IMG/VR virus record: IMGVR_UViG_3300032278_004257
Location: 1 to 34,077 of that record
From: a virus
DNA length: 34,077 bases
Strand: one strand, 5' to 3'
The position numbers were made by a program, and so were the translations under genes. The notes under the pieces were generated by a model that was given only the letters and a program-made list of their open reading frames with translations, had not been told where the DNA came from and made no database searches. Position 1 is the first letter of the stretch. Each line of letters begins with the position of its first letter. Positions 29,115 to 34,077 of this stretch are shown here, piece by piece.

Positions 29115-32100
29115 AGTGGTCAAGGGCATTATCGGGATCGGCGCGGCGGTTGTCGGCGTCGTCACCGGGAACTGGCTCCTGGTCGCCCAGGGCGCGGCGC
29201 TGGTCGGCAGCGCGCTGATCCAGCCCGGCGAGCAGGCCGAGGCGCGCGAGCGCAATGCATCGAGCAGCCAGATCCAGCTCGGAGAAGTTCCCCGCGAGGC
29301 GGTGGTCGGCCGCGCGGCCGTGACCGGCAGCCTGGTCGACGGGTTCAACTATGGCGGCGAGCACGGCACCGACTGGGAAGTGCTGATCCTCGATCTGGCC
29401 GATCACCGCAGCGATGCGTTGGAAGGCTTCTTCGTCAACGACACCTATGTGCCCTTCGCGGGTGACGGCATGGTCGCCGGCTACAACAACCAGCTGCAGG
29501 TCTATTTCCGTGACGGGCAATGGGACCAGGCGCTGCCGGCGATCGTCACCGCCAACGGGCCGGGCTGGACCGCGAACGATCGCGGGCGCGGGATCACCTA
29601 TGTCGTCGTCGCCTACAAGGCGGACGATCAGGAGGCCGAGAACCCGGTCTGGACCGCTGGGCGTCCGCGCTTCCGCTGGGTTCTGCGCGGCCTCAAATGC
29701 TACCAGGCGCGCAAGGATGCCAGCGTGGGCGGCAGCGGCGCGCATGACTGGGCCGATCCGGCGACGCGTGAATGGACCGACAACCCGATCGACTGCCGCT
29801 ACAACTGGGCTCGCGGGATCTACCTCGGCGACAGGGTCGACGATCCGAACGCGCTTGTCGTCGGGCGCGGGCTGACCACGGTCGAGGCCCCTCCTGCCAA
29901 CGTCTTTGCGCGCGCCAATCTGTGCGACGAGCTGGTCGACGGCGAGAAGCGCTACCGCGTCGGCGGCGCGATCCGATCGACCGAACGCTATCTCGATGTC
30001 GAAAGCGATTTCGCCGCGGCGTGCGCCGGCACGATCGTGCAGCCCGAAGGCGCGGTCGAGATTGATCCGGGCGCGGCGCGAGCGCCGGTCGCGCATATCA
30101 CCGATGCCGACCTGGTCGACGGGACCAAGGTGATCTTCGCGCGCCGCCTGTCGATCAATGACGATGGCTGGATCAACACCGTGTTCGCGCGTTTCGTCTC
30201 TCCCGAGCAGGGCTGGACCGGGCACACCGCGCCGGTCCGGCGCGTGCTGGCCGACGTGGTCGCCGATGGCGGGCCGCGCGAGGCCGGGCCGACCCTGAGC
30301 TTCGTGCAGTGGGTCAAGCAGGCGGGGCGCATCGCCGAGATCATCCGCGCGCTCGGCCGGCTCTGGGGCCGCGCCTCGATCACGCTGCCGCCCGAGTTCT
30401 GCGAGCTCGAGGAAGGCGACTGGGTCACGTGGCAGTCCGATCGCTACGCCAAGGGCGCGACGATCACGTTCCAGATCGAGGCCTGGGGATCGGACAAGGC
30501 GTGGCGGCACCACGTGAAGCTGCGCGAGATCGAGGCGGGCGCGTTCGGCGGTGCCGTGCTCGAGGACGATGGTGCGGTCGCCAATCAACCCGGTCCGCCC
30601 GCTGCGATGCTGCCGCCCGGCATCGGAACCTGGACCGCCGATGCGGGCTATCTCGCATCTGGCGACATGAAGCTTCCGGCGCTTGTCCTCGAAGGCGCGG
30701 CCGATGATAGCCGAGCCCAGCTCGTGCGGGTCGAATATGTTCAGCAGGCGGCGGCACCGGATGCCGGAACGAGCTGGACCGATGCGGGCGCGATCAGCCC
30801 TCGCGCGACCAAGCGGGAGATACCGGCTGCGCCGGGGGCGACCTACTATCTCGGCGTCTCCTACCTGGTCGACGGCGTGCCGGGTCCGCGTCGTGTGCTC
30901 GGTCCGGTGACGGCCGGACCTCTGCGTTATTCCGACGACACCCTGGTCGATGCAGTGAAGCCGGCCGAACCGGGTGCGCAGGCAAATCCGGCCGATCTCG
31001 CCGAGCTTGATCCCACGGCCAACACCAAGCTCGGCGGGATCGCTGCGGGGGCGACGGTCGGCGCGACGTGGGGAGACAACGTCTTCGGTCGCCCGGCCGA
31101 ACTGATCGACGGCAGGGTCGCGGCCGGTCTCAGCCAAAGCGGCGACGTACTGCGCAACCTGCCGTCGACGATCAAGAACCTGATCAACGTCGATCAGATC
31201 AGCGATGGATCCACCTATCGCCGCTATCCGCTGGTCGACAAGACCAAGCTCGGCACGATCGAACAGTTCGCCAGCCCATCCGACAGCTTCGTCGCAAACC
31301 CGCAGTTCGAGAATGCCGGAGAGCATTGGTCGCTTTCCGGGGCATATTACGTGAGCACCGACGCGAACGTTCCCGGCAAGTTCTTCCTGCGGATGACAGG
31401 CGATCCAGATACCACGCGGGCCTTCGCAAATGGGGCCTCGCCAACCAAGATCGCGGGCAACCGCGCCTATTTCAGCATGTATGTGCGGATGGGCAACATC
31501 TCCGACTATCTCTTGGTCTTCGCCCGGGTCCGAGACAGCGCCGGAGCCGCCTTTAGCTACCCGACGGCCGTCTGTGCCCAGACCGGAACGACACTGTGGC
31601 GCACGAGCATCGCGGGACCGTTCCAGCTGCTCACCGGTTACATCGATCTTCCGGCAGGGGCCGCGACCGCTGACTTCTACCTGCAGTTCGGCCCCGGCAT
31701 GGCGAGCTATTGCGATGTCACGAATGTCCGTGCCACGCAGTCCGAGCTTAACTCGACCAAGGGCGCAGTCGCCGGAGACAACCTGCGGAAGAGCAACGGC
31801 ACCATTGCTACCGATGCCGATATCTCGGTGCCCACGCTGAACCAGGACGGCACGATGACGATCGTGACGCCGTCCGGGCCGATCAATCAAGGCGCGATCG
31901 CGCTCGACTGGGTACCCGAGGGCGTGACCAACAAGTTCCTGCTCGCAAGCGAGCGAAGCAAGCTCGGAGGGGTCGAGGCGAATGCCACGGTCGGCGCTCC
32001 GGCCGGAACGAATGTCGGCGGGACCGAAGCTTCGGCAGTGGCGGCCGGCGCGGGCCGCGCGAATGTCGGCCTGAGCGCAACCGGCGATGTCGCTCGGGAA

Positions 32101-33096
32101 GTGCCGTTCGCGCAGATCCCATCGGGCGCGCGCAACAGCGAGCTGACCGCCTCGATCACCGCAGCTGGAGAAACGGCGCAGTGGAGCCAGACCTCCGGCC
32201 GACCGACGAACCTCAGCGAGCTGGACAGCGCCAGGGCGACCAAGCTCGACGGCGTGCAGGCCGGTGCGCAGGTCAACCCTGCGGATCTGGCTGCGCTCGA
32301 TGCGACTGCCAGCAACAAGCTCGCCGGGATCGAGGCGAATGCCGACGTGACCGCCAATGCTCAGATCACCTTCACCGACGTGACGCCTTACACCATCCAG
32401 GCGGACAGCGCGGGGGCGACCACCACCGGAATGCCGGTGGCGAAGGTTATCAACGTCTATCGCGGTAACGGGCAGGTGACCTCGGGCGTTTCGGTTGGCG
32501 CGGTGACCACATCTCCTTCCGGGGCGATTACCGCCACAGCTTCGCAGTCTGGCGGCGTCGTGACCGTATCCCTCACCAAGGCAGATGCGGCCGGCAGCAT
32601 TACCATCCCGATCACCGTTGCCGGCATCACGTACAGCAAGACGATCACGGTCAACCGCACGCTGGCCGCGCCGGTCTCTGGCGGAGGATCCGGCAGTGTC
32701 AGCTTCACCGACCAGCAGTGGGAGAACGTCAATTCGACCACCGCGGTTCAGGTGACCGACGCGGGCGCGATCGTGCGGTCCGATGCCTCCGGCCAGATCG
32801 AGTTCTCGGCCTCGGCCATGTACGACGGGTCCGGAGCCGCGACGATCGTGGCCGAATATCGTCCAGCGGCGGGCGGGGCATGGTCGACGGCATTCTCGGC
32901 CACTGGCTCGGTCGCCGTCGCCGAGGATCCGGGGCCGCCCGCGGTCTTCGGCGAGGCGGGCTTCGTCGGTGGAAGCGCGACAAAGACCGGCCTGACCGCC
33001 GACGCGGATTACGAGGTCCGCCTGACCGGGCGACGGGCCAGCGGTTCCGGTACCCTGAGTTGGGCCAGCCCCAGCTTCACGGCAAAACAGCCGTGA
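29107..33096 (+). CDS. Tail tip / host-recognition protein (J-like) with C-terminal fibre repeats
   Basis: This 1329-residue protein is the largest in the window. The N-terminus has a hydrophobic stretch (GIIGIGAAVVGVVTGNWLLVAQGAALVGSAL). Residues about 50-520 look like the hub part of J-like proteins (REAVVGRAAVTGSLVDGFNYGG, GRITYVVVAYKADDQEA, FCELEEGDWVTWQSDRYAKGA), followed by fibronectin-like strands near 520-620. From about 626 it carries repeats of the type KLGGI(A/E)AGATV with NPADLAELD (about 626-655, 950-965, 1040-1080), separated by a lectin-like segment at about 730-880. The end is a beta-sandwich-like domain. It should contact the host surface, and the repeat region is where variation is expected. 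Confidence 0.9.
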   Translation: MGRVVKGIIGIGAAVVGVVTGNWLLVAQGAALVGSALIQPGEQAEARERNASSSQIQLGEVPREAVVGRAAVTGSLVDGFNYGGEHGTDWEVLILDLADHRSDALEGFFVNDTYVPFAGDGMVAGYNNQLQVYFRDGQWDQALPAIVTANGPGWTANDRGRGITYVVVAYKADDQEAENPVWTAGRPRFRWVLRGLKCYQARKDASVGGSGAHDWADPATREWTDNPIDCRYNWARGIYLGDRVDDPNALVVGRGLTTVEAPPANVFARANLCDELVDGEKRYRVGGAIRSTERYLDVESDFAAACAGTIVQPEGAVEIDPGAARAPVAHITDADLVDGTKVIFARRLSINDDGWINTVFARFVSPEQGWTGHTAPVRRVLADVVADGGPREAGPTLSFVQWVKQAGRIAEIIRALGRLWGRASITLPPEFCELEEGDWVTWQSDRYAKGATITFQIEAWGSDKAWRHHVKLREIEAGAFGGAVLEDDGAVANQPGPPAAMLPPGIGTWTADAGYLASGDMKLPALVLEGAADDSRAQLVRVEYVQQAAAPDAGTSWTDAGAISPRATKREIPAAPGATYYLGVSYLVDGVPGPRRVLGPVTAGPLRYSDDTLVDAVKPAEPGAQANPADLAELDPTANTKLGGIAAGATVGATWGDNVFGRPAELIDGRVAAGLSQSGDVLRNLPSTIKNLINVDQISDGSTYRRYPLVDKTKLGTIEQFASPSDSFVANPQFENAGEHWSLSGAYYVSTDANVPGKFFLRMTGDPDTTRAFANGASPTKIAGNRAYFSMYVRMGNISDYLLVFARVRDSAGAAFSYPTAVCAQTGTTLWRTSIAGPFQLLTGYIDLPAGAATADFYLQFGPGMASYCDVTNVRATQSELNSTKGAVAGDNLRKSNGTIATDADISVPTLNQDGTMTIVTPSGPINQGAIALDWVPEGVTNKFLLASERSKLGGVEANATVGAPAGTNVGGTEASAVAAGAGRANVGLSATGDVAREVPFAQIPSGARNSELTASITAAGETAQWSQTSGRPTNLSELDSARATKLDGVQAGAQVNPADLAALDATASNKLAGIEANADVTANAQITFTDVTPYTIQADSAGATTTGMPVAKVINVYRGNGQVTSGVSVGAVTTSPSGAITATASQSGGVVTVSLTKADAAGSITIPITVAGITYSKTITVNRTLAAPVSGGGSGSVSFTDQQWENVNSTTAVQVTDAGAIVRSDASGQIEFSASAMYDGSGAATIVAEYRPAAGGAWSTAFSATGSVAVAEDPGPPAVFGEAGFVGGSATKTGLTADADYEVRLTGRRASGSGTLSWASPSFTAKQP

Positions 33097-33145
33097 TGCC
33101 CAAACCCTCCATTTCATTCGAGTTCCGTTCCCTAACGGGGGCGGC

Positions 33146-33165
33146 CGGGCCGCGCCAACGGCCCG
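33146..33165 (+). terminator. Hairpin after the tail-tip gene
   Basis: CGGGCCG (33146-33152) pairs with CGGCCCG (33159-33165) around CGCCAA, 50 bases after the tail-tip stop. There is no U-run, so termination is possible but weak. The 156-bp gap also holds GGTCG/CGACC arms (33192-33196 and 33204-33208), which might be an operator for the methyltransferase gene. Confidence 0.35.
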
Positions 33166-33252
33166 AACCGCGAGCGCACACTCGCACCTTTGGTCGGCTA
33201 GCTCGACCTCCAGCGCCCCCGGCCGATACGGCGGCGCAACCGATAGAGTGCA

Positions 33253-34077
33253 ATGATGAAGAAGGAATTGAAGACCTCGGATTTTCAAGCGGTGGAACCG
33301 GTGCGGCCGCTCGCACCGTATGTCGGCGGGAAGCGCGCGCTGGCGAAGACGCTGATCGAGCGGATCGATGCAACGCCGCACGAGCTGTACGCCGAGCCGT
33401 TCGTCGGGATGGGCGGCGTGTTCTTCCGCCGCGCGCGCCGGCCGAGGAAAGAGGTGATCAACGATATCTCGCGCGACGTGGCGAACCTCTTTCGGCTGCT
33501 TCAGCGCCACTACCAGCAACTGCTCGACGTGCTGAAATGGCAGGTTTGCAGCAGGGCTGAGTTCGACCGCCTGATGCGTGTGGAGGCTGAGACGCTGACC
33601 GATCTCGAACGCGCTGCGCGGTTCCTCTATCTGCAACGGACTGCCTTTGGAGGACAGGTCGCCAGGCGCAACTACGGCGTCTCCCGCACCGGTCCGTCGC
33701 GCTTCGATCTGACCAAACTGGTGCCCTTGCTCGAAGCGGCCCACGATCGGCTTTGCGGCGTCGATATCGAGTGCCTCTCCTATGGCGACCTGATCGCGCG
33801 GTACGACGAGCCATTCACGCTGTTCTATCTCGACCCGCCATACCACGGCACCGAGGACTATTACGGCGAAGAGCTGTTCTCAGAGGCCGATTATCAGCGT
33901 CTGAGAGACCTCTTGGAGGGCATCAAAGGCCGCTTCATCATGTCGATCAACGCCACCGACATGATCCGCGACACCTTCGCCGGGTTCGAGATCGAGGAGG
34001 TGCCGGTGAACTACCGCCTCAGCGGCAAGGTGACACCGGCCCGTGAACTGATTATCAGCGGCGGCCGAGGGAGCTGA
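33253..34077 (+). CDS. Dam-type DNA adenine methyltransferase (D12 class)
   Basis: The 274-residue protein methylates adenine N6 in DNA. The S-adenosylmethionine-binding motif is APYVGGKRALAKTL near 21-34, the FVGMGGVFF segment follows near 50, and the catalytic DPPY is in FYLDPPYHGTEDYYGEE near 195. The sequence matches the D12 class by order and spacing. It could protect phage DNA from host restriction. No restriction partner is seen here, so it is an orphan enzyme. It sits at the far right of the element, where Mu has its modification gene mom. The ATGATG at 33253 offers two starts, with only a weak ribosome binding site. The window ends on its stop codon. Confidence 0.93.
   Translation: MMKKELKTSDFQAVEPVRPLAPYVGGKRALAKTLIERIDATPHELYAEPFVGMGGVFFRRARRPRKEVINDISRDVANLFRLLQRHYQQLLDVLKWQVCSRAEFDRLMRVEAETLTDLERAARFLYLQRTAFGGQVARRNYGVSRTGPSRFDLTKLVPLLEAAHDRLCGVDIECLSYGDLIARYDEPFTLFYLDPPYHGTEDYYGEELFSEADYQRLRDLLEGIKGRFIMSINATDMIRDTFAGFEIEEVPVNYRLSGKVTPARELIISGGRGS

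Larger units (their letters stand above)
1039..34077. mobile_element. Mu-like transposable prophage, nearly complete, mosaic with HK97-type head and siphovirus tail
   Basis: The gene order is that of a transposable phage: leftward repressor, divergent Cro-like gene, early genes, MuA and MuB homologues, GemA/gp16, Mor-like activator, lysis genes, gp25 to gp28-like genes, head, tail and a DNA methyltransferase. The head genes (portal, prohead protease, capsid) are of HK97 type, and no tail sheath gene was found, so the virion is probably a siphovirus. All modules look intact, with no frameshifted essential gene apart from a probable programmed one in the tail chaperones. The left terminus is placed only approximately, between about 1000 and 1060. 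The right terminus lies past the end of the window, so no target-site duplication could be checked. Confidence 0.93.

Noticed and set aside
33096-33560. Plus-strand frame starting on the tail-tip stop codon (MPKPSISFEFRSL)
   Set aside because: The later part is Arg/Ala-rich shadow sequence of the methyltransferase gene, and there is no stop before that gene, so a separate small protein cannot be defined.
28993-33846. 1617-codon open frame on the minus strand opposite the tail-tip gene
   Set aside because: It is a by-product of strong G/C third-position bias in the plus-strand genes. It crosses several plus-strand gene borders, and the protein has no recognisable domains.
1-34077. tRNA genes, CRISPR arrays, insertion sequences
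   Set aside because: I looked for cloverleaf tRNAs, regularly spaced direct repeats and additional transposase genes and saw none. The cloverleaf-like repeat at 1338-1428 lacks tRNA-conserved bases.

Overview
The window is the 3'-side flank of a host gene followed by almost all of a Mu-like (transposable) prophage. The DNA is very GC-rich with strong G/C preference at third codon positions. The host gene at the left edge is a cysteine synthase of the type seen in Alphaproteobacteria. A sphingomonad such as an Erythrobacteraceae member is my best guess, but this rests on general resemblance and not on a search. No rRNA, tRNA, CRISPR array or insertion sequence was seen.

Layout. (1) 1-1038: cysteine synthase; its last residues look unusual, which would fit prophage insertion near its 3' end. 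(2) 1039-1441: gene-free left-end region full of inverted repeats. (3) 1442-2540, minus strand: lysogeny module, an S24/LexA-like repressor with a lipoprotein gene 22 bp downstream in the same transcript. (4) 2541-2632: divergent control region with five copies of a TTWGCGTA-like half-site. (5) 2621-5956, plus strand: Cro-like regulator and a tightly overlapping run of small early genes, including a ParB-like protein, a LexA-type DNA-binding domain and several unknowns. (6) 5958-10906: transposition and middle functions: MuA-type DDE transposase, MuB-type ATPase, a stand-alone DnaA-domain-IV-like protein, GemA/gp16 and a Mor-like activator. (7) 10980-13038: lysis and associated genes (GH108 endolysin with an EF-hand-like insert, Rz/Rz1 spanins, DksA-type finger, membrane protein). 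(8) 13028-20615: Mu gp25/26/27/28-like genes, then an HK97-type portal fused to a MuF-like domain, prohead protease and HK97-fold capsid. (9) 20710-33096: connectors, siphovirus-type tail with a probable programmed frameshift in the tail chaperones, tape measure, and a 1329-residue tail-tip protein. (10) 33253-34077: Dam-type adenine methyltransferase at the right end, where Mu carries its own modification gene mom.

The element is therefore a mosaic: Mu-type replication and packaging (A, B, gp16, gp25-28, Mor) with HK97-type head and long non-contractile tail genes. Nearly all plus-strand genes overlap or abut by 1-14 bp, so they should be expressed as a few long transcripts. The clearest breaks are at 2541-2620 (repressor/early switch), 10907-10979 (start of lysis genes) and 18981-19283 (start of the capsid gene). 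The last two breaks carry the same 22-bp perfect palindrome, a good candidate for a shared late-gene control site. The right end of the prophage lies beyond the window.
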